A DNA stretch of 64,000 nucleotides, taken from Clostridiales bacterium oral taxon 876 str. F0540 (lineage in GTDB: Bacteria; Bacillota; Clostridia; Clostridiales; Clostridiaceae). Shown here piece after piece: positions 1-8,906 of the stretch. The DNA lies in assembly GCA_000466585.1 (NCBI GenBank), contig KE993496.1, positions 54,611 to 118,610 of the forward strand, read 5' to 3'. The notes beneath the pieces were generated by a model. The model worked only from the letters and a program-made list of their open reading frames with translations. It ran no database searches and had not been told where the DNA came from. Within the stretch, counting starts at the first letter, position 1. Every line of letters starts with the position of its first letter. The position numbers and the translations under genes are program-made.

Positions 1-87
1 TCCTAAATGGACTTTTACGAGCAATTAGCGAGCGAAAACGCTTAATCTATAATTGCTCAGTGCTTCAAACTAAAAGGAGGAATTAGT
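1..87 (+). repeat. Conserved hairpin leader element, copy 1 (5' end cut by window)
   Basis: This is the first of three related elements (others at 28196-28283 and 48308-48431). It holds the remains of a TCC-TAAAT-GGA hairpin, then a perfect 9-bp stem GAGCAATTA (19-27) / TAATTGCTC (50-58), then CAGTGCTTC and the purine-rich CTAAAAGGAGGAATT that forms the ribosome-binding site of the next ORF. The stem sequence differs between copies but pairing is kept, which suggests an RNA structure rather than a plain DNA repeat. Function unknown. Confidence 0.6.
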
Positions 88-204
88 ATGAATGCTCAAG
101 ATATATTAATAGCAATTGTTTTAGGTATATTTATATTTGGCGGGGTATATTTTTTAGCGATATCAAACAAGCTGGATAAAGAAAATAAGAAAAATGAAAA
201 ATAA
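88..204 (+). CDS. 38-residue single-pass membrane peptide
   Basis: A short ORF starting at ATG 88, seven bases after a strong AGGAGG (75-80), and ending in TAA at 202-204. The product has one hydrophobic segment (about residues 5-25, rich in I, V, L, F, G) followed by a lysine/glutamate-rich tail, so it is probably a single-span inner membrane peptide with a charged cytoplasmic end. It sits directly behind a hairpin leader element and is followed by a terminator, so it looks like a one-gene transcript. I do not recognise a family and no function can be assigned. Confidence 0.6.
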   Translation: MNAQDILIAIVLGIFIFGGVYFLAISNKLDKENKKNEK

Positions 205-231
205 CATTTTAATTTGATTATTAAGTTATAA

Positions 232-264
232 GCTAAGCCTAGAGGTCAACTCTAGGCTTTATTT
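232..264 (+). terminator. Rho-independent terminator
   Basis: Nine-base stem AAGCCTAGA / TCTAGGCTT with a 7-base loop, followed by TTATTT. It ends the small peptide transcript. It also lies at the 3' end of the convergent kinase-like gene, so it may serve both. Confidence 0.8.
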
Positions 265-928
265 AATGTAATTTACTTTCCTTAGTCCGTTTATAAAACT
301 GATAACATTTTCTAACTAAATTTAATAAGAAGCCGGGAACTGGCGGGTGAAGCTTATAGAAAAATGGCAAATATATTTTATAATAAGCTTTTTTTGAATG
401 CTCCCAAAGCGTACAGTGTTCTTTATGGCAAAAGTCGGAAACATCCACAACTATGCCGGAGTTATTATTCATCATAACATTTTTGAAGTGCACATCATGA
501 GGATGAAGACCTCTGGCCGATGCATAATCTAGAGCATTATCAATATCCTGTATTATTTTCTCAGGTATTTGAAATCCTTTCTTTATAGCATCGTAAAGAG
601 TGATGCCATTTAATTTTTTTAATATTAGATAATTGCTGCTGTGATAAAAACATTCTGAGTAGGCAGGATTGGAACCAAGTTTTTTATATACCTCAATTTC
701 CTCTTCTATTCCGGGTCGACCTTCACCATATACTTTAACAACTGCTTCAGGATAATAAGGATGAGAAAAAACTGCTGCATAATTTCCTGATCCTATAAGA
801 GTCCATGGATATGGAATATGTTCTGCGATAATGGGCTCGTAAGTATCTATGCTCCTTAATTTTACATGTATTAATAAATTATTTTCTATATTATTTATAA
901 GCTGGGCTAATTTTTCAGATTCAATCAT
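263..928 (-). CDS. Protein kinase-fold protein (Ser/Thr kinase-like)
   Basis: A 221-residue protein with a compact eukaryote-like kinase core. A glycine-rich loop IGSGNYAAVF lies near residues 45-54, the ATP lysine is in VVKVY (K65), the catalytic loop is HDVHFKN (144-150, with Asp145 and Asn150), and the metal-binding Asp is in VDVSDF (161-166). All residues needed for phosphotransfer appear present, though DFG is replaced by DVS. The C-terminal lobe is short, so the protein resembles minimal RIO/Kdo-kinase-like families more than Hanks kinases with sensor domains. No membrane segment is seen. A plausible AGGAAG site precedes the ATG. Substrate unknown. It is convergent with the small membrane peptide gene and divergent from the Spo0E-like gene. 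Confidence 0.7.
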   Translation of the reverse strand: MIESEKLAQLINNIENNLLIHVKLRSIDTYEPIIAEHIPYPWTLIGSGNYAAVFSHPYYPEAVVKVYGEGRPGIEEEIEVYKKLGSNPAYSECFYHSSNYLILKKLNGITLYDAIKKGFQIPEKIIQDIDNALDYASARGLHPHDVHFKNVMMNNNSGIVVDVSDFCHKEHCTLWEHSKKAYYKIYLPFFYKLHPPVPGFLLNLVRKCYQFYKRTKESKLH

Positions 929-1099
929 TACAACACTTCCTAAAAAATTATCAATATATAATATACATTTATTTTAATTATGATACTGATGTATTAAAAA
1001 GTATATTAATTATTTTGAGTTACGGTTTTAAATATTTAATGATACTGATTATTTAACAAATAATTTCATATTTAGAAACTAGGTGGTAACAAGTGTTAC

Positions 1100-1127
1100 T
1101 TGAGAATTATTATGTTTTTGTTATAAT
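1100..1127 (+). promoter_or_regulatory. Sigma-A-type promoter of the Spo0E-like gene
   Basis: TTGAGA (1100-1105), 16-bp spacer, TATAAT (1122-1127). Transcription would start near 1134, which supports the downstream ATG at 1150 as the true start of the next gene. Confidence 0.55.
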
Positions 1128-1149
1128 AAAAATAAAGGGAGGAAATGGT

Positions 1150-1311
1150 ATGTGCGACCTTGAAAAGTTAGCGGACAAAATAGACATCGTAAGATGTGAA
1201 ATGGAGTTGGCTATAACCAAGGCTGAAGAACTAACAAATTATGATGTGGTTTTAATTAGCAAAAAACTAGACAAGCTATTAAACGAATATGATAAAGTTA
1301 GGTCAAAATAG
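1150..1311 (+). CDS. Spo0E-family aspartyl-phosphate phosphatase
   Basis: A 53-residue protein starting at ATG 1150, seven bases after GGAGG (1138-1142). A longer in-frame reading from 1093 would begin upstream of the promoter and is unlikely. It carries the Spo0E-family signature SKKLDKLLNEY (37-47), which matches the family pattern S-x-x-L-D-x-L-I-x-x-Y. Members are about 50-85 residues and fold as a helical hairpin. In bacilli they remove phosphate from Spo0A~P and so delay sporulation. The first helix (about 3-28) is acidic and regular. The gene is monocistronic, with its own promoter and a terminator at 1371. The phosphatase role is inferred from the family; which response regulator it targets here is unknown. 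Confidence 0.8.
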   Translation: MCDLEKLADKIDIVRCEMELAITKAEELTNYDVVLISKKLDKLLNEYDKVRSK

Positions 1312-1370
1312 TTTTACTGTAGCTCCTCTATAATTTAAAGAATTCAAATAGGTTACCATTAACTATTTTA

Positions 1371-1405
1371 AAGCAGCTGTATATAATCAGCTGCTGTTTT
1401 ATTTT
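1371..1405 (+). terminator. Rho-independent terminator
   Basis: Stem AGCAGCTG / CAGCTGCT with loop TATATAAT, then TTTTATTTT. Ends the Spo0E-like transcript. Confidence 0.8.
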
Positions 1406-1466
1406 AAAATTTAATATTTTGAAAAAAATTACCTTGAAAAAAAGCATTTTACTGAATTTTTGTTTA

Positions 1467-1495
1467 TTGTAAATGCTTTAATTTAGTATTATAAT
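1467..1495 (+). promoter_or_regulatory. Sigma-A-type promoter of the chemotaxis receptor gene
   Basis: TTGTAA (1467-1472), 17-bp spacer, TATAAT (1490-1495), about 35 bases before the ribosome-binding site GGGAGG. Confidence 0.5.
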
Positions 1496-1531
1496 AAAAA
1501 GTAACGAAAGAAAAAGCAGGGAGGCACAAAA

Positions 1532-3649
1532 ATGCAAACGTTTGAACTAAAAGGAAAACTTAATAAATTAAAAAACAAAATTAAAAAGGTGCCGGCAGTT
1601 TCTAATAAAAGAAAAGGGCTATCAAATAAAATCGGAACAAAAATAGTTATTCAAATATCTATTCTTCTCATTGCAGTTTGCGGAATACTTGGGACCATGT
1701 CTTATTATAATGCATCAAAAGCTTTGCAAAATGAAACACGAGCTTCTTTAAATGCCAGGGCTAAAGATGCTGCAAAATTAATATCACAATCTATTGAAAA
1801 TAGAAAAACAGAAGTGTTTGCTTTATCAAGCAGGTCAGAGGTATTGCTTTTAGCTACAAAAAATGAAAATACAGAGCAGTCTCAAGTAGATAAAAGTATT
1901 ACATATTTAAAAGGTGAAGCAAGCCGTCTTGGATATTTCAGATTTCATATATTAGGCAAGGATGGAAAGGGATTTAGCACGGACAAGGATCTAGGTAATC
2001 TGGATTTCAGCAATTTAGACTTTTTTAAAGCTGCTGTTAATGGTGATGTTACTGTTGTACCAACTCAGGCCAGCCCAACTTCAGACAAGCATCTTATTTA
2101 TGGTGTTGCCTCTCCTATACTTGATGAATATGGCAATAAGTTAGGCGTTATTGTTGGTGAAATAGATGCAGGAGAGATTGTAAATCTTGTTAGCGACATA
2201 AAGGCGGGTAATACTGGTTATTCTTTTATAGTAGATAATAATGGAACTCTTGTAGCTCATCCTGATAAGGGACTTCTTGAAAAGGGTACTAATTTAATCG
2301 AAGAAACAGGCAAAAATAGTAAAGATAAAGTATTTAACAAAATATTGACTTCCATGTCAAAGGCACAGGCTGGTGTAGAGTCCTTTAACTATGAAAACAG
2401 CAATAAAATTGTTGGTTATGCACCTATAGATAAAACAAATTGGTCTATTGGTATTACAATGGATGAATCTGAGTTCTTATCAAGTGTTTATGCCTTAAGA
2501 ACTAACGTAATAATATTTACGGTAATATTTATAGTTTTAGGGGCAGCGGTAGGGCTGTTTATAGGAAAAGACATAACTAATCCTTTAACTAAGATAAAGA
2601 AATACTCAGAAAGTCTGGCAGACTATGATCTTACTCATGAAATTGTAGTTAACAGAAAAGACGAGTTTGGACAAACTGTAGCTTCACTAAATAGAGCAAC
2701 AAGGCACTTAAGAGAAGTTTTGAATTCTGTTAAGGAACGTACAAATTCAACTTATTTATTAGTTCAAAGAACACAGGATATGTATAGTGAGGTAGGAAAT
2801 CAGGTATATAATGTTACTGTAGCTACAGAGCAGATTTCAGCCAGCATGCAGGAATCCAGCGCAGCTATAGATTCTGTTTCTGAAAAAGTAAATCAAGTTA
2901 AGAATACTATAAATGTTGTTTCAGATAAAGCAAAAGAAGGGGTTTCCCTTGCAGATAAGGTTAAATCAAAAGCTGAAGTTATAATGTCTAATGCAAAGAC
3001 TACTCAAAATAAAGTAGCTGCAGCTTATGATGAATCTAAGGTAAGACTTGAAAAGGCTATTGATAATTCAAAGGTTGTATATAAAATAGGTGAAATGACA
3101 GAAGCTATATTAGGCATATCAGAGCAGACAAATCTTTTAGCATTAAATGCTGCTATAGAGGCTGCAAGAGCAGGAGAGGCAGGAAGAGGCTTTGCAGTAG
3201 TAGCTGATGAAGTCAGAAAGCTTGCTGATCAATCAAGTACTGCTGCAGAAAGTATTAAGAATATAGTAAGTGAAGCATTACTCGTAATAAAGGAACTATC
3301 TTCATCAGGTCAAAATATGCTTAATATAATGGAATCAGAAATACTTAAGGATTATGATCAGCTTATTGATATAAGCAGAGAGTATAAAAATGATGGAGAT
3401 ATGTTTGAAAATATCATAGGCGAATTTGAAAATATAACAAGTGAGATAGCTTATTCTATGAATGATATAAATGCTAATATGGAAGGAATATTAACTGCGG
3501 TAAGTCAAGTAGCTTCAAGCTCTTCTGAAATTTCAGGAGACGTAGGAAGCATATACGAAAAGACTCAGGGAATTACTGAAGAAGCAAATAAGAGCTCTCT
3601 TGATTCAAAGGAACTTTTAAAACTTGTAGATGAATTTAAAACTGAATAA
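1532..3649 (+). CDS. Methyl-accepting chemotaxis protein
   Basis: A 705-residue transmembrane chemoreceptor. A short basic cytoplasmic N-terminus is followed by a membrane helix near residues 38-60, a large extracellular dCache-type sensor region (about 65-315, including the GEIDAGEIVNLVSDI stretch), a second membrane helix near 322-346, a HAMP linker that starts at the DITNPLTKI motif, and a long coiled-coil signalling domain. The hairpin tip carries the near-invariant EQTNLLALNAAIEAARAGE motif that binds CheA/CheW. Ligand unknown; family members often sense small organic compounds. The start follows GGGAGG with good spacing. It is monocistronic, with a promoter at 1467 and a strong terminator at 3661. 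No che genes lie nearby, so it signals to a core pathway elsewhere. Confidence 0.95.
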   Translation: MQTFELKGKLNKLKNKIKKVPAVSNKRKGLSNKIGTKIVIQISILLIAVCGILGTMSYYNASKALQNETRASLNARAKDAAKLISQSIENRKTEVFALSSRSEVLLLATKNENTEQSQVDKSITYLKGEASRLGYFRFHILGKDGKGFSTDKDLGNLDFSNLDFFKAAVNGDVTVVPTQASPTSDKHLIYGVASPILDEYGNKLGVIVGEIDAGEIVNLVSDIKAGNTGYSFIVDNNGTLVAHPDKGLLEKGTNLIEETGKNSKDKVFNKILTSMSKAQAGVESFNYENSNKIVGYAPIDKTNWSIGITMDESEFLSSVYALRTNVIIFTVIFIVLGAAVGLFIGKDITNPLTKIKKYSESLADYDLTHEIVVNRKDEFGQTVASLNRATRHLREVLNSVKERTNSTYLLVQRTQDMYSEVGNQVYNVTVATEQISASMQESSAAIDSVSEKVNQVKNTINVVSDKAKEGVSLADKVKSKAEVIMSNAKTTQNKVAAAYDESKVRLEKAIDNSKVVYKIGEMTEAILGISEQTNLLALNAAIEAARAGEAGRGFAVVADEVRKLADQSSTAAESIKNIVSEALLVIKELSSSGQNMLNIMESEILKDYDQLIDISREYKNDGDMFENIIGEFENITSEIAYSMNDINANMEGILTAVSQVASSSSEISGDVGSIYEKTQGITEEANKSSLDSKELLKLVDEFKTE

Positions 3650-3660
3650 AAAATAAAGAT

Positions 3661-3722
3661 GTGGATGTTGCAAAGAAACGTACTTAGTTTTTGACGTTTT
3701 GCAGCATCCACTTTTTTATTTT
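3661..3722 (+). terminator. Rho-independent terminator with long stem
   Basis: GTGGATG..GCAAA pairs with TTTTGC..CATCCAC, followed by TTTTTTATTTTTTG. Ends the chemoreceptor transcript. Confidence 0.8.
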
Positions 3723-3784
3723 TTGTTCTAAAGCTGTATAAGATACAAATATATTAATAATGAATACCAAAAGGGGAGATGCTT

Positions 3785-6049
3785 ATGAAAAGATTTAATA
3801 GAGTTTTAATAGTTCTTTTTTTATTGTTATTTATCATTGAACCTTTAACTTTTAAAAATATAAAAGCTTCTGAGAATGAGAAAAACATAATACTTTTAAT
3901 AGATAATTCAGGAAGTATGCAGACAACAGATTCTAAAAGACTGTCTCTTGTTGCTGCTTCTATGCTTATAGATACCTTGGATTCCAATACAAATTTAAAC
4001 ATACTAAGCTTTGGAGACAAAGTTAGTTATGCAAAGAAGTTACAAGACAAGCCTTCTAAGGAAATATTAAAGCAGCAGTTATCAGATATAAAATTTACAG
4101 ACCAGAATACAAATTTAAAGGACGGTATAGCAGAAGCAGAAGCTCAGCTTAAAGCTGTAATTGGAGAAAAAATAATAATAGTGCTCTCTGACGGAAAAGA
4201 GGACATTAAGGGAGCAAATATGGAAGCTCATAAAAAGGAACTTGATTCTATTATAAGTGATGCTCAAAAAGAAAAGATTAAGATTCACTCCATAGGGCTT
4301 TCAAAACAGTCAGATAAAGAAGCACTTTCTAATATCTCAAATAAAACTGACGGAGATTACTTTTACAGCGAAAACGCTTCAGGGCTTTTTGATATATTCA
4401 GCAAAATACTTGGAAACATTAATGGCTTTTATACAATTAAGCAGTATATAACAAACGGAAAGACTGAGGAAAAGATAAAATTAAGCTCTTATGTTGATGA
4501 AGTAATAGTTAAAATTGCTTCCTGTGAAGATAGATTTCCTTCTGTAGATGTAATGGACAGCAAAGGCTCAGAGATAAGCAGTATATCTGAAAATCGATAT
4601 AAAATATATAAATTTAAGAACAGTGAGGATAGAACGCTGACGATAAGTACTAAGGAAGACAGCAGAGATTCAGTAATTGTTCAGATTAAAAGCAAGGTTT
4701 CCATAGGGATAAACAGCTCCAGCGATACCTTTGAAATACCTTACAAGGTTCCGGTAAATTTGCAGTCTGTGCTTAATACCGATAAGCAGATAAGCGATCT
4801 TCATATGTACAAGGTGGATGAAGGTAAAAAAGAGGAAATAGAAAAAAACAATAATGAGTTTAAATTTACCTTTAGTAAAGATAAACCGGGCTTTTATCCT
4901 GTTTTTATAACCGCCTGCGATGGAAATGACAATATAATTTCAGCTAAATATATAAATATTAACGTCACAGATAATCCTCCGTTTTATTACAGCAATCCTA
5001 TTCCTGAGCAAATATTCAAGGATAAAGCTTTTGCAATAGATTTAAAGCAGCTAGACAGCAGCAAGCTTGATAGCGCATCCGGAGCTATACATGTAAAGTA
5101 TGAGGATAAGGAAGAAACCTTTTCCTTTAAGCTTCAAAATGGATTGCTTCATGCAGATATCAGCTTAAAAAATACCGGGGATGTAAAGATTTCTTCTCAA
5201 ATAACAGTTATGAAGGATGGAGAAAACCACTCCTACTATCTTCCCTATTTTAAGGCAAAGGTTATAGACAGCCCTCAAATTACACTTTGCAGCGTAATTT
5301 ACAACAAACCTTTTAAAGAAAACAGCCCAGTGGATATAAGGTTTGTTATACAGGGAAAAGACAAGGTGATTTATAAGCAGGAGAAAATAAGCCTTTATGA
5401 CAGCAGCAACAATCATTTAAAAGATTTTTTTGTTAACCCTAAGGATTCTTTGGTTACCGTAACCTTAAACAATTTAAAAAAAGGAAACAATATAAAGTTT
5501 TTATTTAAAACTGAAAGTGATATTAAAATAAATAGTGAAGTTCAAACAAACTTAAGGATAGTCTCCAGCGGAGAGTACTTTTGGTACAGATATAAGGTTG
5601 TTTTTATTGGCGGATTTATACTAGCAGCTTTAGCCGGGGCTTTTGTAAGCCTGTGCATCTTTATTTATAACACCAAGGTGTCAAAATATGAGTTTAATAA
5701 AAAATTAAGCTGCAGAAGTTCAGAAGGTGGGAATCGCTTTGTTAGTGTTAAGCTAACCAATAAATATAAGTTTTGTTATCTGAATTTTATAGATGGAAAT
5801 GTTAAATCAGATAACCTAAAGCAAGATAACCTTATTGGACATTTTATTTTAAGCACGCCTGATGGAAACAAGATAATTCAAGGCTTAAGATATTTAATTC
5901 ATAAGGAAAAGATATTTAGGATTAGGTATGTTCCAAAGCTAAAGCAAAGAGATTTAAAGGGAAATCCTATAGGTCCGATGGATTATAATCAGGCTAAAGC
6001 CATAAGAATTGAAATTAATGAAGAAATAATAACAATTTACTTCAAATAA
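3785..6049 (+). CDS. VWA-domain membrane-anchored protein of the tubulin-like gene block
   Basis: A 754-residue protein. I chose ATG 3785 because the GGGGAG at 3773-3778 abuts the ATG at 3779 but is six bases from 3785. Residues 1-28 form a signal peptide or anchor. A von Willebrand factor A domain follows (about 34-215) with the MIDAS metal motif D-N-S-G-S just after LLI, so it probably binds a divalent cation and a protein ligand. The middle 380 residues are rich in beta-type sequence and lack a recognised domain. One clear membrane helix lies near 603-627 and leaves a cytoplasmic tail of about 125 residues. The VWA and beta region would therefore lie outside the membrane and the tail inside, where it could meet the tubulin-like protein encoded 26 bases downstream. 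VWA-tubulin-like neighbourhoods are known from the FtsZ-like families described by Makarova and Koonin. Function here is inferred only. Confidence 0.8.
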   Translation: MKRFNRVLIVLFLLLFIIEPLTFKNIKASENEKNIILLIDNSGSMQTTDSKRLSLVAASMLIDTLDSNTNLNILSFGDKVSYAKKLQDKPSKEILKQQLSDIKFTDQNTNLKDGIAEAEAQLKAVIGEKIIIVLSDGKEDIKGANMEAHKKELDSIISDAQKEKIKIHSIGLSKQSDKEALSNISNKTDGDYFYSENASGLFDIFSKILGNINGFYTIKQYITNGKTEEKIKLSSYVDEVIVKIASCEDRFPSVDVMDSKGSEISSISENRYKIYKFKNSEDRTLTISTKEDSRDSVIVQIKSKVSIGINSSSDTFEIPYKVPVNLQSVLNTDKQISDLHMYKVDEGKKEEIEKNNNEFKFTFSKDKPGFYPVFITACDGNDNIISAKYININVTDNPPFYYSNPIPEQIFKDKAFAIDLKQLDSSKLDSASGAIHVKYEDKEETFSFKLQNGLLHADISLKNTGDVKISSQITVMKDGENHSYYLPYFKAKVIDSPQITLCSVIYNKPFKENSPVDIRFVIQGKDKVIYKQEKISLYDSSNNHLKDFFVNPKDSLVTVTLNNLKKGNNIKFLFKTESDIKINSEVQTNLRIVSSGEYFWYRYKVVFIGGFILAALAGAFVSLCIFIYNTKVSKYEFNKKLSCRSSEGGNRFVSVKLTNKYKFCYLNFIDGNVKSDNLKQDNLIGHFILSTPDGNKIIQGLRYLIHKEKIFRIRYVPKLKQRDLKGNPIGPMDYNQAKAIRIEINEEIITIYFK

Positions 6050-6075
6050 AATTTAAATTTACCGGGGGGTACATT

Positions 6076-8856
6076 ATGAAAAATACCAAGGTTCCAAAGG
6101 ATATTCTGCCAACTCTTATAATAGGTCTTGGAGGAACAGGATATCAGGTAATTAAAAGACTTAAACAGCTCTTTGACAAAAGATATAAGGATGAAAAGCT
6201 TCCAGTAAGGTATCTATTAATAGATACAGATTTAAAGTCTTTCCTTGATGACAGTATAAAAAACAATGAAAAATGCCAGTTAAGATTTGGAGAGGGCATA
6301 AAAAATACTCTTGAATGGGCTTATGGGAACTCCAACTTTGAATGGCTTCCTAAAAACCCTAAGATAACACCTGACTTTTTTACTTCAACAGATCAAGGAG
6401 CTGGGCTTGTAAGACCAATAGGAAGAATGTATCTGTGTAAAAATGCAAAGCTTGTATATGACAGTCTTCAGACTGCTAAAAATGATTTGGTTGATCTTCA
6501 CAAGGTATTAATTGATTTAGAAGAAAATTATCTTGAGAATATAGACAGACATAAGGTTTATATAGTTGGATCTCTTGCAGGGGGAACAGGCTGCGGAACT
6601 TTTCTTGATGTAGCAGCAATGGTTTCAAAAATATTTAATAGGGACAATACGAATATCATAGGTATGTTTACACTTGAAAGTTGCTATGATGATAAGCTTT
6701 CCTCAGATTTGGATGCACAAAACAGAAGCAAGGCTAACTGCTATGCAGCCCTTAAAGAGCTTGAGTTTTATATGTCCTCTATTACAAATCCAGAGGATAA
6801 GAAATACACCTTTAAATATAATAATGTTGGAGAAATAAAGCTTGATAGAAAGCTTTTAGATATTTGCTATCTTATAGAAAATAAAAATGAGATGGGTGGA
6901 GTTCTTACAAATATTGAAGATATATATGACTTATGCTCTCTTCAATTATTTCAGGAAATTGGTACAAAGCTTGGCTCACAGCTTAGAGCTGATTATGCTA
7001 ATTTTATATGCAAGGATAAGGACCCAATACTAAATAAGGATAGACATTTTAGTACCTTCTCCTCATCTTCTATGGAATTTTCAGCGGGCAACTTAAAAGA
7101 TTATTGCTGCAATATGCTTGCTAAGGATATCTTAAATAAAATTGGCAGCGAGTTTGTTAAGGATGAAGAAGCTCTAAGTAAGGAGTTAAACAGCTTGATT
7201 AAGAGTGTTGACGACAGGCTTAAAGTAAAGGAGGCAAGTGAAGATTTTGCTTCAGGCTGTGAGCTTCCTGCAGTAATTTATTATAAGGATTTAAAGGAAA
7301 CTTATAAGAGCAACTTAGATATGCTGGAAAACAGTGAAAGAGATAAAAAGGAATTATGGAAGAGAATTATAAATAACGGCAGAGCAGACATTGATAAAAT
7401 AGTAAATGATTTTATCAATAATCTTGTAATGGAGAGAGGAATCAAGTTTACCATTGAACTTTTAGACAGGCTTAATACAAGATTTATGAAGGATGTAAGC
7501 AGCAATAATGCATATGCTTCAGTTGATAGAAACTATGTTGAAGGCGAGATAAACGGTATTGCTTCAAATAAAAAAACTTATGGCAAAGTTTTGTCTAACA
7601 AGAAGCCCGTTCCTTCTGAAGTAATAAATAACTTTAATGATTATGCTCAGCAGCTTTACTTAGGAGTGAAGAATTTAATTTATAAAGACAGATATAACCT
7701 TATTGAAAATATTATCAAACAGATTTCTAAAAAGCTTAATAATTTAAATAACAACATACTTTATATGCTAAATGATATTAGTAATAATCTTAATAAAATT
7801 AATAATCAAAATGAAAAGAAGTATGGCGGAAATATTATATCTCGCGAAATGATAGGAAGAGAATTTTATGAAAGCTATTACAACAAGTATTTTAAGGATA
7901 TTTCTAAGGGCGTAATAGATCCTATTTTGATTGAAGGAGGTTCTGAAGGGCTTATTAAGGCTTGTGAAGTTCAATATGAAAGAATAGCTCCTCATAATGA
8001 TATTATGAAAATACTTTCTGAAAATGCCGAAAGCAAGGGAATGAGCTTTGAAAGCTATATAACAGAAGAGCTTGATATTACCTCAAAGCTTGCTAAGCCA
8101 TTTTGGTCAGCTATAAAAAATCCTGAGGTGTCTTGGACAGAATGTTATTACATTGGATGCATCAAGGATGAAAGCATAAACAATGGCTTTACAATAAAAG
8201 CTCCAAAGGAAATTGATAGTTGGATAAGGAATCAGACTGGCGAGCGTTCAAGATGGGCCAGGTATGTTGAAACAACCAACCCTAATTCCATAGATGTTAT
8301 CCATATAACTATGGGAGCCTGTGCGGCATATCTTCCTGATATAAAGCATTATAAGCAGTTTTACTTAAAGCTGTTAGCCTCAAAGGCTTATCCTCTTCAC
8401 CTTAATGAAGAATATATAGGCCTTGAAGAATTAGACTTAGATATGGAAAGAGTTCTCTTGAACTACTCCTTGGCAAGAGCTTATGGAGCAATTATGGAGA
8501 TTGATAATGGTCTTTATTTAAATGTAAAGAAGGAAAAGGATGCATATTGGTACATTTATCCTTACAAGTACTGTCTTGAGCCTATCGATTATGTTATGGA
8601 GAATGTGGGAATACCAAGCACAGCCTCTGAGACCTTATTAAAGCTTAAGATAGGGGACAATTATCATGAGGCAATAAAATGTTTAAGTGAAAATGCTGAA
8701 ACCTATGAGCTTATTGATGGTTTTATAAAAAATGCAAAAAGTAAGCTTAATAAAGAACAGCTTAAAGCCCACTGCCTTGAAAATTATATAAAGGATAAAG
8801 CATTGGGAGACTTTATTGCAAAGGAAAAGATTAACCAGAGAATTATTGAAGGTTAA
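6076..8856 (+). CDS. Tubulin/FtsZ-like GTPase (Tubulin_2 type)
   Basis: A 926-residue protein whose first third is a divergent tubulin/FtsZ-type nucleotide-binding domain. The Rossmann start PTLIIGLGGTG lies at residues 12-22, and the tubulin-signature loop SLAGGTGCGT lies at 166-175 after KVYIVG. This matches the G-G-G-T-G-[ST]-G phosphate loop of tubulins. The remaining ~550 residues are helix-rich with stretches of N/K/D. No signal peptide or membrane segment is seen, so it is cytoplasmic. It is not the cell-division FtsZ, which is ~380 residues and has a different C-terminus. It starts at ATG 6076 after GGGGGG. The family assignment rests on motifs and neighbours; polymerisation and a membrane-remodelling role are known proposals for related families, not shown here. 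Confidence 0.8.
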   Translation: MKNTKVPKDILPTLIIGLGGTGYQVIKRLKQLFDKRYKDEKLPVRYLLIDTDLKSFLDDSIKNNEKCQLRFGEGIKNTLEWAYGNSNFEWLPKNPKITPDFFTSTDQGAGLVRPIGRMYLCKNAKLVYDSLQTAKNDLVDLHKVLIDLEENYLENIDRHKVYIVGSLAGGTGCGTFLDVAAMVSKIFNRDNTNIIGMFTLESCYDDKLSSDLDAQNRSKANCYAALKELEFYMSSITNPEDKKYTFKYNNVGEIKLDRKLLDICYLIENKNEMGGVLTNIEDIYDLCSLQLFQEIGTKLGSQLRADYANFICKDKDPILNKDRHFSTFSSSSMEFSAGNLKDYCCNMLAKDILNKIGSEFVKDEEALSKELNSLIKSVDDRLKVKEASEDFASGCELPAVIYYKDLKETYKSNLDMLENSERDKKELWKRIINNGRADIDKIVNDFINNLVMERGIKFTIELLDRLNTRFMKDVSSNNAYASVDRNYVEGEINGIASNKKTYGKVLSNKKPVPSEVINNFNDYAQQLYLGVKNLIYKDRYNLIENIIKQISKKLNNLNNNILYMLNDISNNLNKINNQNEKKYGGNIISREMIGREFYESYYNKYFKDISKGVIDPILIEGGSEGLIKACEVQYERIAPHNDIMKILSENAESKGMSFESYITEELDITSKLAKPFWSAIKNPEVSWTECYYIGCIKDESINNGFTIKAPKEIDSWIRNQTGERSRWARYVETTNPNSIDVIHITMGACAAYLPDIKHYKQFYLKLLASKAYPLHLNEEYIGLEELDLDMERVLLNYSLARAYGAIMEIDNGLYLNVKKEKDAYWYIYPYKYCLEPIDYVMENVGIPSTASETLLKLKIGDNYHEAIKCLSENAETYELIDGFIKNAKSKLNKEQLKAHCLENYIKDKALGDFIAKEKINQRIIEG

Positions 8857-8906
8857 CTTAGCAAAGGTTACTTTTAAAGCAGTATGTTTAATACTGGAGG
8901 TTTTTG

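Noticed and set aside
6076..8856. Cell-division FtsZ
   Set aside because: Length, C-terminal region and neighbours differ; only the nucleotide-binding motifs are tubulin-like.
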